DNA of 64,000 nt from WQUF01 sp031549885 (GTDB lineage Bacteria; Bacillota; Clostridia; Clostridiales; Clostridiaceae), in NCBI GenBank assembly GCA_031549885.1, contig JAVBPD010000033.1:1-64000 (forward strand). Reading direction: 5' to 3'. The number at the start of each line of letters is the position of its first letter. Within the stretch, counting starts at the first letter, position 1. Under the pieces are notes generated by a model. That model made no database searches and had not been told where the DNA came from. It worked only from the letters and a program-made list of their open reading frames with translations. Positions 9,931 through 18,857 of the stretch are shown in pieces. The position numbers and the translations under genes were made by a program.

Positions 9931-10881
9931 TTAATTTTTTTTGTCATCTTTTTTAATGTTTGTATCTTCTATAATATAGTGAGGACGTTTTTTAACCTCA
10001 TAATAAATTCTTCCAATATACTCACCAATAATTCCAAGAGCCACCAATTGAAGGCCACCAATAACTAGTATGGCAGTTATAATAGTAAAATATCCAGGTA
10101 CAGCAATGCCATGAATTAATATATTAATAAAAGTCCAAATAACATATATTAGGCTTAAAAGCATTATTATAACCCCAATATAGATAATTGCTCTAAGAGG
10201 TTTATTATTAAAAGATAATATGCCATCAAAACCATATTGAATAAGACTTTTAAGGGTCCATTTACTTTCTCCTTCTGCTCTTAACTGATTATCATACTCT
10301 ATCGTCTTTTCTTTAAAGCCAATCCAAGAAAAAATTCCTTTAGAAAATCTATTATTTTCAGGTAATGATAAAATAGAATCTACAGCTCTTCTAGATAAAA
10401 TTCTAAAATCACCTGACCCATCAGTTAATTTTACATCAATCATATTGTTTACAATTTTATAATACAATTTAGAAAGAGAACTTTTAAATGCAGAATCGCC
10501 CTTTCTATTCCTTCTCGCTATTACTTGATCATATCCTTCATTTAAACCCTTAATCATTTCAGGAATAAGCTCAGGAGGATGCTGAAGATCTGCATCAATA
10601 ATAACTACTGCATCACCGCTTGAATATTTTAAACCTGCATACATACCAGCTTCTTTTCCAAAATTTCGTGAAAAAGAAACATATTTAAGCTCTTCATAAT
10701 TATCTTGCATGCCCTTTAAAATTTTTAAAGTATTATCTTTACTACCATCATTCACAAAAATTAATTCATAATCATACCCCTTTTCTGTACAAAATTTGCT
10801 CATTACTTCATATAATTTTTCGAATGTACTTCTTATTACTCTTTCTTCATTATAGCAAGGAATAACAACAGATACTTTCAT
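9931..10881 (-). CDS. Polyprenyl-phosphate glycosyltransferase, GT2 (DPM1/GtrB/CsbB type)
   Basis: The protein is about 316 aa and begins MKVSVVIPCYNEE. A GT-A domain (to about residue 220) carries the nucleotide/metal-binding motif VIIDADLQHPPEL and the acceptor motif GSGDFRI. Two C-terminal transmembrane helices follow (about residues 230-300). This layout is that of enzymes that transfer a sugar from UDP- or GDP-sugar to undecaprenyl phosphate on the inner membrane face. It is the first gene of the operon with the two YfhO copies. The start is ambiguous between TTG 10896, GTG 10890 and ATG 10881; ATG fits the family best. Confidence 0.9.
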   Translation of the reverse strand: MKVSVVIPCYNEERVIRSTFEKLYEVMSKFCTEKGYDYELIFVNDGSKDNTLKILKGMQDNYEELKYVSFSRNFGKEAGMYAGLKYSSGDAVVIIDADLQHPPELIPEMIKGLNEGYDQVIARRNRKGDSAFKSSLSKLYYKIVNNMIDVKLTDGSGDFRILSRRAVDSILSLPENNRFSKGIFSWIGFKEKTIEYDNQLRAEGESKWTLKSLIQYGFDGILSFNNKPLRAIIYIGVIIMLLSLIYVIWTFINILIHGIAVPGYFTIITAILVIGGLQLVALGIIGEYIGRIYYEVKKRPHYIIEDTNIKKDDKKN

Positions 10882-10927
10882 AACTCTCACTTTCAACCTA
10901 CATTCATAATTTTTAACTTATAAAAAA

Positions 10928-10956
10928 ATCATAATATTAATTAAAATATTTGTCAA
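10928..10956 (-). promoter_or_regulatory. Sigma-A promoter for the GT2-YfhO operon
   Basis: On the minus strand TTGACA (10956-10951) and TATGAT (10933-10928) are separated by 17 bases, about 45 bases upstream of the GT2 start. It is a near-consensus housekeeping promoter. Confidence 0.7.
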
Positions 10957-11091
10957 ATCAAAGATACAACATGCTTTGAAGTTTTTTGATAAACTATAGA
11001 CATTATAACAGAAGCTTGTTGTATTAATAAAGTATTATGTCTATATAATTTAGATTTTGTAAAATACAAATTTTTATACTCAAGAATAATA

Positions 11092-11125
11092 TAAAAATAA
11101 GGCTGCATCTTTTTGACACAGTCTT
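11092..11125 (-). terminator. Terminator of the ABC/peptide operon
   Basis: On the minus strand an 11-base stem (AAGACTGTGTC pairing with GATGCAGCCTT, one mismatch and two G-U pairs) has an AAAAA loop and is followed by a T-rich tract. It starts 13 bases after the ATPase stop. Confidence 0.75.
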
Positions 11126-11138
11126 TTCATTTAAATAA

Positions 11139-11816
11139 TTATAAATTTGTCACTCTTCCATCTGATATCCAAATTATTCTCTGGCAATAACTTGATACAA
11201 ATCTATCGTGAGTAACTATTATTATAGTTTTTCCTTCAAAATTTAAATCCCTAAAAATACCCATTATATCTGCTCCTGTTTTTTGATCAAGAGATCCTGT
11301 AGGTTCATCTGCTAAAATAATGGAGGGGTTGCTAGCAAGGGCCCTTGCAATAGCTACTCTTTGCTGCTGACCTCCAGATAATTCACTAGGCTTTTTATTT
11401 CTTTTATCATATATATCCAGCTTTTGCAAATACTTCTTTCCGATTTTCACATTCTTGCTATAGCTTTGATTTCTATATGTAAGTGGAAGTATAACATTGT
11501 CTAGTGAAGAATAATCTTGAAGAAGTGCAAAATCTTGAAATATAAATCCAAATTTATTATTTCTTAAAGATGCAATTTCATTTGAACTTAAATTCTTTAC
11601 CGATATGCCTTCTAAAAAATAGTTACCAACAGTAGGTCTATCTAAACACCCAATTATATTTAACAAAGTGCTCTTTCCGGACCCAGAAGGACCCATTATT
11701 GCAATCATTTCGCCTTTTTTTATTGAAATATTTACATTTTTTAAAGCTACAACTTCATTTTCTTTTTCTCCAAAAACCTTTGTAACATTTGTAAGCCTTA
11801 TGATCTCTTCCATCAT
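11139..11816 (-). CDS. ABC transporter ATPase, MacB/LolD/BceA type
   Basis: The 225-aa nucleotide-binding subunit has Walker A GPSGSGKST, signature LSGGQQQRVAIARAL, Walker B IILADEPTG and the switch His in IIIVTHD. Length and motifs place it in the family that works with FtsX-type permeases in lipoprotein release, peptide export or antimicrobial-peptide defence. Its start overlaps the stop of the upstream permease by four bases, so the two are translationally coupled. It is the last gene of a four-gene operon led by a small secreted protein. Confidence 0.93.
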   Translation of the reverse strand: MMEEIIRLTNVTKVFGEKENEVVALKNVNISIKKGEMIAIMGPSGSGKSTLLNIIGCLDRPTVGNYFLEGISVKNLSSNEIASLRNNKFGFIFQDFALLQDYSSLDNVILPLTYRNQSYSKNVKIGKKYLQKLDIYDKRNKKPSELSGGQQQRVAIARALASNPSIILADEPTGSLDQKTGADIMGIFRDLNFEGKTIIIVTHDRFVSSYCQRIIWISDGRVTNL

Positions 11817-13090
11817 TCGTCCCTCCTTAGTAAATCCCGTACATCAAGCTTGTCTATTCTCTTTATAGGAATAATAGATGCAATTAATGCAATTACAAAT
11901 ACAATAACACAACTTAATAAAAATACTAAATAATCAGATTTTTCAGTTATTTGTATTGCAAGAAGCTGTGGAAATAAGATCATAATTGTATTAGCTATTA
12001 TAATAGTCAATATGAATATTACTATCATTTCAAGCACTATACCTTTAGAAATATCCTTAGTTGTTGCTCCTACAGCCATTCTAATCCCATACTCTTCTTT
12101 GTTTTTTAAAATAGATAACATAACAGATGAAATTACACCAAGAAGTGAAAAAAATGTAAGCATAATAGCTAAAAAGGCATTATAAAATATACCTTCATTG
12201 CTTAAATTATTTATTTCTTTTATCTCATCAGTATATTTAACGGATTTTAAAGTTAAATTTAAGTCATTGCATTTTTTGTCAATATTGTCAATTACTTGAG
12301 ACACATTTGCTCCACTTCTTATTTTATAGCTGCAATTTACTCCATATCTAATAAAATAATCATCTAGTGAGTTATCTTCTTTGCTAAAAGGTATTAAAAT
12401 AGCATCATCCATATTTTTAACTTCTAAAGATGATAATGTTGCATCTCCCCCAATAAACATCTGTCCCTGTTTTAATACTCCAACTACTTTGTATTTAGTT
12501 AATACCCTGCCTGTTGTATCATTTTGTTCAAATATCACATCTCCAGGCTTATAATATTTGCTTATATTTTCTCCTACTATAATTGGAATCTCTAAATTTT
12601 TATCTAAATTAAAATCATCTTCTCTAAGGCCTCTTCCAGATTTAATATTGATTTTTACCATATTGTACATCTCATTGTCCATGAAAACTCCTGGCAATGA
12701 CAAATATTTAACCATATTATTATTTTCATCGTAAAGTTCAACTGTCATATAGCTATTTTGAAGCTCTTTAATGTCATCTTCTCCAATTAAAATGCTTCCA
12801 TTTTTAAAGCTACCAACTAATTCAACATCTTTATTTGATTTTATATAATCTATTAATTGTTCTAAAGCATTTCTCATTTCTTCAGTCTTCTTAGTTTCTC
12901 CGCTATAATAATTAGAAAGATGAACAATATTGCTATTTCCAATAAGGCCTGTTACTACAGTTTTTCTATTTATTAATGATTTATTTAATAAAAGAGCATT
13001 GTTTAATAATATAAATCCAAATACCATTTGAATAATAGTAAGCAGCACAAACCATTTTTTAACAAAAAGGCTTTTAAATACATATCTCAT
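11813..13090 (-). CDS. FtsX-type ABC permease (second of pair)
   Basis: The 425-aa protein has one N-terminal membrane helix, a large extracytoplasmic MacB-like domain (about residues 40-285) and three C-terminal helices containing the FtsX-family stretch EYGIRMAVGATTKDI, which couples to the ATPase. It is cotranscribed between the 374-aa permease (16-base gap) and the ATPase (overlap). With the other permease it likely forms an asymmetric dimer. The transported molecule is unknown; the co-encoded secreted 125-aa protein is the obvious candidate. Confidence 0.88.
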   Translation of the reverse strand: MRYVFKSLFVKKWFVLLTIIQMVFGFILLNNALLLNKSLINRKTVVTGLIGNSNIVHLSNYYSGETKKTEEMRNALEQLIDYIKSNKDVELVGSFKNGSILIGEDDIKELQNSYMTVELYDENNNMVKYLSLPGVFMDNEMYNMVKINIKSGRGLREDDFNLDKNLEIPIIVGENISKYYKPGDVIFEQNDTTGRVLTKYKVVGVLKQGQMFIGGDATLSSLEVKNMDDAILIPFSKEDNSLDDYFIRYGVNCSYKIRSGANVSQVIDNIDKKCNDLNLTLKSVKYTDEIKEINNLSNEGIFYNAFLAIMLTFFSLLGVISSVMLSILKNKEEYGIRMAVGATTKDISKGIVLEMIVIFILTIIIANTIMILFPQLLAIQITEKSDYLVFLLSCVIVFVIALIASIIPIKRIDKLDVRDLLRRDE

Positions 13091-13106
13091 AAGTGCAAAT
13101 GCCTCC

Positions 13107-14231
13107 TTAATTCTTTATAAGTAAACTTGGTTCTATGTTAAGTGATGTCTTCATTGGAATAAAGGAGGTTATGAATCCACATATTAATGAAACCAAAAAA
13201 CCAAATATAAAATTAATAATTGAAATTGCAATAGAATATCCAAATATTTCTTTTACAAACAAGCTTATTAAAAAATGAAGCAATAACGCAAGTACTGATG
13301 AAATTAATATTAAAAATGTCATTTCACTATAAAACATTAAAAATATTCTAAAATTTGTTGCTCCATAAGCCTTTCGTATGCCAATTTCCTTTTTCCTCTT
13401 AAAAAACCAATAATAACTAATATGTATAACATTTATAATAGCTACAAGCAGCGTCATCCCCATTAGAGATAATATGGGCCTTGATTCACTCCAAAACTTA
13501 GAGTTTAAATCTTTTTGGTTCCTAGGAATATCTAAACTAATTTTAACATTTGCATCAATTTGTTTTGAAAAATCTATAATACCTTGAACATCATGATAAG
13601 GTACATCATTATTTTTTTTAAATAAAAATGAGTATATTAAATTATTTTTATATAAGCTCATTACATTTTCTGGAACAGAATCAAAAGGTATTATAACATC
13701 ATTATCCCACAATGATGTAGAATCCTTTCTCCCCATTACACCTACTACTTTAAATTCTGTTCCACTTATATCTATATAACGGTCTTTACCTTTCTTACTT
13801 GTATCACCTATAAAATTTTTACCAATTAAAGCTATTTTTTCATTAGAATTAACCATTTTAGTTGTAAAATAAGAACCTTCTATAGTTGGTGGAACCCATT
13901 CAGGAATTTTAGTAAAAATTTCACATGTAATATCATAACCTGGTTTATTGTTTATATTAGCATTAATTCCTATAAGCTGTATGTCAAGTTCAGTTTTACT
14001 TTCCTTAACTTTATTTAAAAAAACATTAGAATCAATATCTTTTGAAAACTCAAAACCCACATGCAATTCGTGGTTTGGAACTCCATTTGAAATATCAATT
14101 ATATGCTGCCTAGTTTGATTTATAACTGAAACTCCCATAGATATAATGAACATAGATACAAAATATCCTAAGATTATGATAGTGCTAGATAATGGATGTG
14201 CACGAATTTGCTTAAATATATTTTTTAACAT
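13107..14231 (-). CDS. FtsX-type ABC permease (first of pair)
   Basis: The 374-aa protein has the same fold plan as its neighbour: an N-terminal helix, a MacB-type periplasmic-like domain and three C-terminal helices. The coupling stretch KEIGIRKAYGATNFR precedes a C-terminal helix pair. It sits 20 bases downstream of the small secreted protein gene. The two permeases differ in length and have little obvious identity outside the coupling motif, which suggests a heterodimeric transporter. Confidence 0.87.
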   Translation of the reverse strand: MLKNIFKQIRAHPLSSTIIILGYFVSMFIISMGVSVINQTRQHIIDISNGVPNHELHVGFEFSKDIDSNVFLNKVKESKTELDIQLIGINANINNKPGYDITCEIFTKIPEWVPPTIEGSYFTTKMVNSNEKIALIGKNFIGDTSKKGKDRYIDISGTEFKVVGVMGRKDSTSLWDNDVIIPFDSVPENVMSLYKNNLIYSFLFKKNNDVPYHDVQGIIDFSKQIDANVKISLDIPRNQKDLNSKFWSESRPILSLMGMTLLVAIINVIHISYYWFFKRKKEIGIRKAYGATNFRIFLMFYSEMTFLILISSVLALLLHFLISLFVKEIFGYSIAISIINFIFGFLVSLICGFITSFIPMKTSLNIEPSLLIKN

Positions 14232-14251
14232 AAATTTACCTCTTATAAAGC

Positions 14252-14629
14252 TTAATAAATTATCTCATATCCCAAAGAATCTTTTAAATCAAAAGTACTG
14301 TGATAACTTTCAAAGCTTTTAGCTCCACTTAAAGCTTTTATATTTACTTTTGCTGTTTTCCAGGATTCATTAAAAATTGAACATATCCTTTTCCCTTTAA
14401 TATCCTTTGCTTCTAGGTACACATAAGCTTTGCTATTATCGCCATCATAAGTAGTATAAGCATATGCACTTGTTTTAAATGGTGAAGACTTTTTAACAAC
14501 TAAATTGCCACTTATCTTTTCATCAGAAGATAGCTTTTGAGTAAATTCTTCAGCTCTTATAATTGAAGCAGCTAACATTGTTATGCTGGTTATACTAACT
14601 GTAAAACCTATTATTTTATTTTTCACCAT
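14252..14629 (-). CDS. Small secreted protein heading an ABC-transporter operon
   Basis: This 125-aa product starts MVKNKIIGFTVSITSITML and has a hydrophobic signal peptide probably cut after about residue 26. The mature part is about 100 aa, rich in Tyr, Ser and Lys, with one Cys near residue 83. I do not recognise a family with certainty. Being the first gene before two FtsX-type permeases and an ATPase resembles lactococcin-972-type bacteriocin/immunity operons, and the SFESYHST stretch recalls the Ser/His pattern of that family, but the match is weak. It may instead be a sensed or protected surface protein. Confidence 0.7.
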   Translation of the reverse strand: MVKNKIIGFTVSITSITMLAASIIRAEEFTQKLSSDEKISGNLVVKKSSPFKTSAYAYTTYDGDNSKAYVYLEAKDIKGKRICSIFNESWKTAKVNIKALSGAKSFESYHSTFDLKDSLGYEIIY

Positions 14630-15002
14630 TATTTCCCCTCCTATGAAAACATTTAATTATTAACTATTTTTTTACAATATATTTCGTAAAATAATCTTAT
14701 ATTATTAAATTACATTATTAAAGTTAATTTTACATATATAAATCCTGTTATTTAATTATTTATTCCTAAAACAAAAAGTTAAAAAAATAAATAAATATTA
14801 ATTAACTTTCTCATTTATAATTATTCAAAAATCGCAAAAAAAAATAAAGGATTAATATAATTAATAGCATTTTAATAGTATAATTATAGAGGAAATTTAA
14901 CATTTATGTTTTATTAATTTAATATCTAAAGTTTATCATAATGTATAATTTATATCTGATAGCCTAAAATAAGCTGATACAATTCTAAAGGATGGTGTGA
15001 TT
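14630..15002. promoter_or_regulatory. Divergent promoter region between the secreted-protein operon and yitT
   Basis: This is AT-rich non-coding DNA. On the minus strand TTAACT (14727-14722) and TAATAT (14704-14699) with a 17-base spacer could drive the secreted-protein operon. On the plus strand TATAAT at 14944-14949 could be the -10 box for yitT, with only a weak -35. No riboswitch or coding frame was seen. Confidence 0.4.
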
Positions 15003-15854
15003 TTGAAAAATAAAATTAAAGAATATTCATTTGTTGTAATTGGAATTTTGCTCTACTCCCTATATGCATCGATTATATTAGTTCCCAATAATGTTGGGTC
15101 AAGTGGTATACTTGGTTTATCCATAGTTGCAAATAAACTATTTGGATTTAAAATTGGAATTGTAAGCTTTATACTTAACATTCCCCTTTTATTATTTGGT
15201 TTTAAAATTGTAGGAAAATCCTTTATAATTAAAACGTTAATAGTAACTGTTACATCCTCTTTTTTAATAGATACTTTGCCTAAATTCATTCCAGTTTTTA
15301 TATTAAATGATAAATTAACTGCAGCACTATTTTGCGGCGTGTTATCAGCAGTATCAATGGCACTTCTTTTTATAGGAAAAGCATCCTCAGGAGGCCTTGA
15401 TATTTCAGCAAAAATAATAAAAGTTAAATTAAAATCCGTATCACTTTCCAGGATACTTCTTATTCAAGATTTTGTTGTTTATATAATTATAGCGTTTACA
15501 ATTGGGCTCCAATATGTAACTTATGCGCTAATATTAAGCTTTGTAAGAAGTAAAACCTTTGAAGCAATTCAAAATAATTTTTCTGCTCCAAAGCAATGCA
15601 TAATTATTTGCAAGAAAAATTCAAAGCTTATATCTGAAATTAAAAATAGAATAGTTAGAGGCATTACATTTTGGAATGTTAAAGGTGCTTATTCCAATGA
15701 GGATAAATTAATACTTTACATGGTAATTCAAAATAGCGAAATACTAGCTGTAAAGAATATAATACATGAAATAGATAAAGAAGCCTTTGTTTCAATTTCT
15801 GATGTAGAATCTGTTCTAGGCAATTTTGAAGAGCATTCTATTTCATTTTTATAG
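15003..15854 (+). CDS. YitT-family membrane protein
   Basis: The protein is about 283 aa, with five or six N-terminal transmembrane helices (to about residue 190) followed by a soluble C-terminal domain of about 80 aa, the DUF161 plus DUF2179 pattern of YitT proteins. The N-terminal ILVPNNVGSSGILGLSI matches the conserved family loop. The role is unknown, although members have been linked to small-molecule transport. The start is placed at TTG 15003, 9 bases after AAAGGA; the GTG at 14997 is only a few bases from that site. Followed by a PyrE-like gene in the same direction. Confidence 0.85.
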   Translation: MKNKIKEYSFVVIGILLYSLYASIILVPNNVGSSGILGLSIVANKLFGFKIGIVSFILNIPLLLFGFKIVGKSFIIKTLIVTVTSSFLIDTLPKFIPVFILNDKLTAALFCGVLSAVSMALLFIGKASSGGLDISAKIIKVKLKSVSLSRILLIQDFVVYIIIAFTIGLQYVTYALILSFVRSKTFEAIQNNFSAPKQCIIICKKNSKLISEIKNRIVRGITFWNVKGAYSNEDKLILYMVIQNSEILAVKNIIHEIDKEAFVSISDVESVLGNFEEHSISFL

Positions 15855-15887
15855 AACTTATAAATATTTAAAGTTAGGAGAAGATTT

Positions 15888-16412
15888 ATGTCAAGAGAAG
15901 AACTTGCAAAGAAAATTTATGAAATTTCCCATTTAACTGGTGAATTCAAATTAAGATCAGGTCAAATATCAAATGAATATTTTGATAAATATTTATTTGA
16001 ATCAAATCCAAAGGTGCTTTATGAAATTGTAAAGCTTATGAAGGAATTAATTCCTGAAGGAATAGAGATACTTGCAGGACTTGAAACAGGAGGCATACCT
16101 ATAGCCACTATGCTTTCCTTTGAAACGTCTATTGAAACTGCATTTGTAAGAAAAAAAGCTAAAGAGTATGGCACATGTAACCTTTCTGAAGGTTGTGATG
16201 TTAAAGGTAAAAGGGTATGTATTATTGAAGATGTAGTGACAACTGGAGGACAAATAATTGAAAGTGCTAGTGAATTAAGAAAAAGAGGTGCCATTATAGA
16301 TACTGTGCTTTGTGTGATTTTAAGAAAAGAAGAGGCATATTCAATACTTAAATCGCAAGACCTTACTTTAAAACCTCTGTTTACCATGGACTATATCAAA
16401 AGCTTAGTATAG
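15888..16412 (+). CDS. pyrE: Orotate phosphoribosyltransferase-like protein
   Basis: The 174-aa type I phosphoribosyltransferase has the PRPP-binding loop CIIEDVVTTGGQ and the N-terminal FKLRSGQISNEYFD pattern of PyrE. It would form OMP from orotate and PRPP. It is shorter than many PyrE proteins (about 190-220 aa) and lies outside a pyrimidine operon, so a related purine or pyrimidine PRTase role is possible. The ATG follows AGGAGA. Four bases separate it from the next methyltransferase gene, implying coupling. Confidence 0.75.
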   Translation: MSREELAKKIYEISHLTGEFKLRSGQISNEYFDKYLFESNPKVLYEIVKLMKELIPEGIEILAGLETGGIPIATMLSFETSIETAFVRKKAKEYGTCNLSEGCDVKGKRVCIIEDVVTTGGQIIESASELRKRGAIIDTVLCVILRKEEAYSILKSQDLTLKPLFTMDYIKSLV

Positions 16413-16416
16413 TACC

Positions 16417-17151
16417 ATGAAAGAAAATAAATACGATGATGAGAAATTCTTTAATAAATATAAAAATATGGGACGCTCCATAGGTGGTTTAGATTCATCT
16501 GGTGAATGGCATGAGTTTAAAAGGCTTTTTAAAGATATAGAAGATAAACGTATTTTAGATTTAGGCTGTGGTTTTGGATGGCATTTAAGATATGCTATTG
16601 ACCATGGAGCAAAATGTGCTGTTGGTGTTGATATTTCTGAGAAAATGATTCAAATGGCTAAAGAAAAAACTTCATCTGATAAAATAAAATATGTTTTAAT
16701 GCCTATTGAAGATATAAATTTTCCTAAAGATTCATTTGATATTGTAATAAGCTCCCTTGCATTTCACTATATTAAATCATTTAAAGACATTTGTTTAAAA
16801 ATAAAAGAATGCCTTGTTTTAGATGGTAAATTTATATTTTCAGTGGAACATCCTATTTTTACAGCAGAAGGATCTCAAAGCTTCTTTTATAATGAAGAAG
16901 GAACTCCTATTCATTGGCCTATCGATAGATATTTTGAAGAAGGATTAAGAGAAACTAATTTTTTAGGTGAAAAGATTATAAAATATCATAGAACGCTTAC
17001 TACATATATTGACGATCTTCTGCAATGTGGTTTTACCATAAAAAGCATAATAGAGCCAAAACCTGAACCAAATCTCTTAAATAACCTTGAAATGAAAAAT
17101 GAACTTAGAAGACCAATGATGCTTATAATTTCTTCCGAAAAAAATTTTTAA
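16417..17151 (+). CDS. Class I SAM-dependent methyltransferase
   Basis: The 244-aa protein has the SAM-binding motif I ILDLGCGFGWHLRYA, the acidic motif II VGVDISEKM and motif IV DIVISSLAFHYI, i.e. a Methyltransf_11-type Rossmann fold. The substrate cannot be told from the sequence. It starts four bases after the PyrE-like stop without a clear ribosome site of its own, so it is probably translated by reinitiation. Confidence 0.88.
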   Translation: MKENKYDDEKFFNKYKNMGRSIGGLDSSGEWHEFKRLFKDIEDKRILDLGCGFGWHLRYAIDHGAKCAVGVDISEKMIQMAKEKTSSDKIKYVLMPIEDINFPKDSFDIVISSLAFHYIKSFKDICLKIKECLVLDGKFIFSVEHPIFTAEGSQSFFYNEEGTPIHWPIDRYFEEGLRETNFLGEKIIKYHRTLTTYIDDLLQCGFTIKSIIEPKPEPNLLNNLEMKNELRRPMMLIISSEKNF

Positions 17152-17158
17152 AATTTGT

Positions 17159-17190
17159 GTGCATGTATTTTGATACATGCACTTTACCTT
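17159..17190 (+). terminator. Terminator after the methyltransferase gene
   Basis: GTGCATGTAT-like arms (17159-17168 and 17173-17182) form a 10-base stem with a tiny loop, followed by a T-rich tract. It is positioned just after the 17151 stop. Confidence 0.75.
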
Positions 17191-17231
17191 TTTTAATAAA
17201 AAAGTGGTTCTATTTGAAACTTGCGCTAAAT

Positions 17232-17765
17232 TTACAACTTCAAATCTTTTAAAAAATATAACACCAATTCATCATCGTTCACACAAGTTTCCCCATGTAA
17301 TAACGGTCTGCCATTATACCAAAGCCCAGAGCCATCAGGAATATATCCCCTTTTTACATATAGCCTTTGAGCTGGTCCATAATCTTCATAAAGACCAACA
17401 GCTAAAGAAACGTAGTCACTTTTTTCTTTGCAAACACTTTCAGCAATATCTAATAGTTTATTTCCAATTCCTTGGTTTCTATATTTTATAAGAACATTAA
17501 AATCTGCAATTTCTGGAACATCCTTATGAAAAAAAGGACCTTTTTTTACTTTGAGTAAAAGAGTAACATAGCCACAAACTTCACCATTTTTTTCTGCTAC
17601 AAACACCATTCTTTTTTCTTCACTTTGCTGCTTAAAATAACCTTCAAGCCTGCTTCTGTATACAAATTTCCCCCAACCTTGCATAACAAAAGCATTGTAA
17701 AAATCATCTATATCTTTTTCAATCATAGATCTAACACACAAGCCATCGCATTCATAATAAATCAT
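17232..17765 (-). CDS. GNAT-family N-acetyltransferase
   Basis: The 177-aa single-domain protein carries the acetyl-CoA loop as IKYRNQGIGNKLLD (R/Q-x-x-G-x-G/A variant), and the C-terminal YVKRGYIPDG matches GNAT motif B. The N-terminal strand region is intact. The substrate is unknown. It is transcribed toward the methyltransferase gene and separated from it by a hairpin. Confidence 0.88.
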   Translation of the reverse strand: MIYYECDGLCVRSMIEKDIDDFYNAFVMQGWGKFVYRSRLEGYFKQQSEEKRMVFVAEKNGEVCGYVTLLLKVKKGPFFHKDVPEIADFNVLIKYRNQGIGNKLLDIAESVCKEKSDYVSLAVGLYEDYGPAQRLYVKRGYIPDGSGLWYNGRPLLHGETCVNDDELVLYFLKDLKL

Positions 17766-17906
17766 TAAAAGTCATCCCCCTATAAACCATTATAATGTTA
17801 CTTTAAACTTTTTAAAACACTTAATTATTTAAAATTAGAACATTGTCTATAAATTTATTTTTTGATATTATTATGCTAAAATACTTTAAAAAAGTGAGGA
17901 AAATTT

Positions 17907-18026
17907 ATGGAATTTAGCATAAGACCTATTAAAGCTGGGGATGGGCCTGGGTTTAACGAATTAAGGCGCATGCCAGGAGTTTTTGAAAATTGCTTAGGAA
18001 TACCATCTAAGCGTGAAGAGAAATAA
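17907..18026 (+). pseudogene. Truncated GNAT acetyltransferase N-terminus (39 codons)
   Basis: The frame begins MEFSIRPIKAGDGPGFN and continues with ELRRMPGVFENCLGIPS, which is the usual N-terminus of an RRMPGVFEN-type GNAT protein. It ends with TAA at 18024 after only 39 codons. It has a ribosome site (AGTGAGGA) and upstream TATTAT-type promoter bases, so it may still be transcribed. The acetyl-CoA-binding part is missing and the mscS gene begins 11 bases later, so a deletion probably removed the rest. Confidence 0.7.
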
Positions 18027-18037
18027 CAGAGGTTTAT

Positions 18038-18814
18038 ATGTTTTTATTTGAAGAAGACGATATTAAAAATTTTATATTAAAAATGCTTTTTTCTATTGTT
18101 TTAATTTTAGTATTAATAATAGCATTGCAGGTTATTAAAAAAATTATAAAACCCCTAGTTAATAAAAATTTAATTTTAAAAAATGTTTTAAATGAAGGCA
18201 AAAGAGAGACTTTAAACTCTCTATTTGATAGCATTATTTTATTTTTATCCATAATTTTAGGAATTATATCATTGGTATATATTTGGCTTGGCCCCGTTTC
18301 TTTAGGTCTTGCTACCATATTAGGTGTAGCAGCTGGAGTTTCTCTTCAAAATTTTATTAAAGATATAATATCAGGGCTTTTAATCATAATAGAAGATCAA
18401 TTTAAAGTTGGAGACTTTATAGAAATTGAAAATAAGCAGGGCACAGTTACAAAATTAACTTTAAGATCCACAGAATTTAAAGATCCAAATGGTTCCATCC
18501 ATATAATCCCAAATAGTTTAATAACTAAACTTACAAACTTTTCAAAAGGCCATGGGAGAATTTTAGTAGAGATCATTATAAGCAATAAAAACAATATAAA
18601 CACAGTAATGATGATTTTAAATGAATTTTGTATGATTTATGAAAACCCTGATCTTATAACAAGACCCACTGTGCATTTTTCATCAGTTAAAGAGACAAGC
18701 ATGTTAATTAAGGTTATAGCTTTCTCAAATTTCACAAAATTTCGTGAAATAGAAGAAGAATTAAGAATTAAAATCATTAAACTATTAGATGAATTTGGAG
18801 TTAAATTTGCTTAA
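18038..18814 (+). CDS. MscS-family mechanosensitive channel
   Basis: The 258-aa membrane protein has two N-terminal helices plus the pore-lining TM3 region GLATILGVAAGVSLQN, rich in Gly and Ala as in MscS. The beta domain follows with DQFKVGDFIEIENKQGTV and a C-terminal cytoplasmic domain. It would open under membrane tension to release solutes in hypo-osmotic shock. Length is close to the minimal MscS plan (about 286 aa in E. coli). ATG after AGAGGT. Possibly cotranscribed with the GNAT fragment upstream. Confidence 0.93.
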   Translation: MFLFEEDDIKNFILKMLFSIVLILVLIIALQVIKKIIKPLVNKNLILKNVLNEGKRETLNSLFDSIILFLSIILGIISLVYIWLGPVSLGLATILGVAAGVSLQNFIKDIISGLLIIIEDQFKVGDFIEIENKQGTVTKLTLRSTEFKDPNGSIHIIPNSLITKLTNFSKGHGRILVEIIISNKNNINTVMMILNEFCMIYENPDLITRPTVHFSSVKETSMLIKVIAFSNFTKFREIEEELRIKIIKLLDEFGVKFA

Positions 18815-18818
18815 AAAC

Positions 18819-18853
18819 TAAGTCGTTCTAAACACATTTATTAGAACGACTTA
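18819..18853. terminator. Bidirectional terminator
   Basis: A perfect 13-base stem (TAAGTCGTTCTAA / TTAGAACGACTTA, 18819-18831 and 18841-18853) lies between convergent mscS and the 145-aa membrane-protein gene. The minus-strand side is followed by a T-run. Confidence 0.85.
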
Positions 18854-18857
18854 ATCT

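Noticed and set aside
10995..11045. Inverted repeat TATAGACAT / ATGTCTATA upstream of the GT2 promoter
   Set aside because: The arms are only nine AT-rich bases with a 33-base loop, and it does not overlap the promoter, so chance cannot be excluded.
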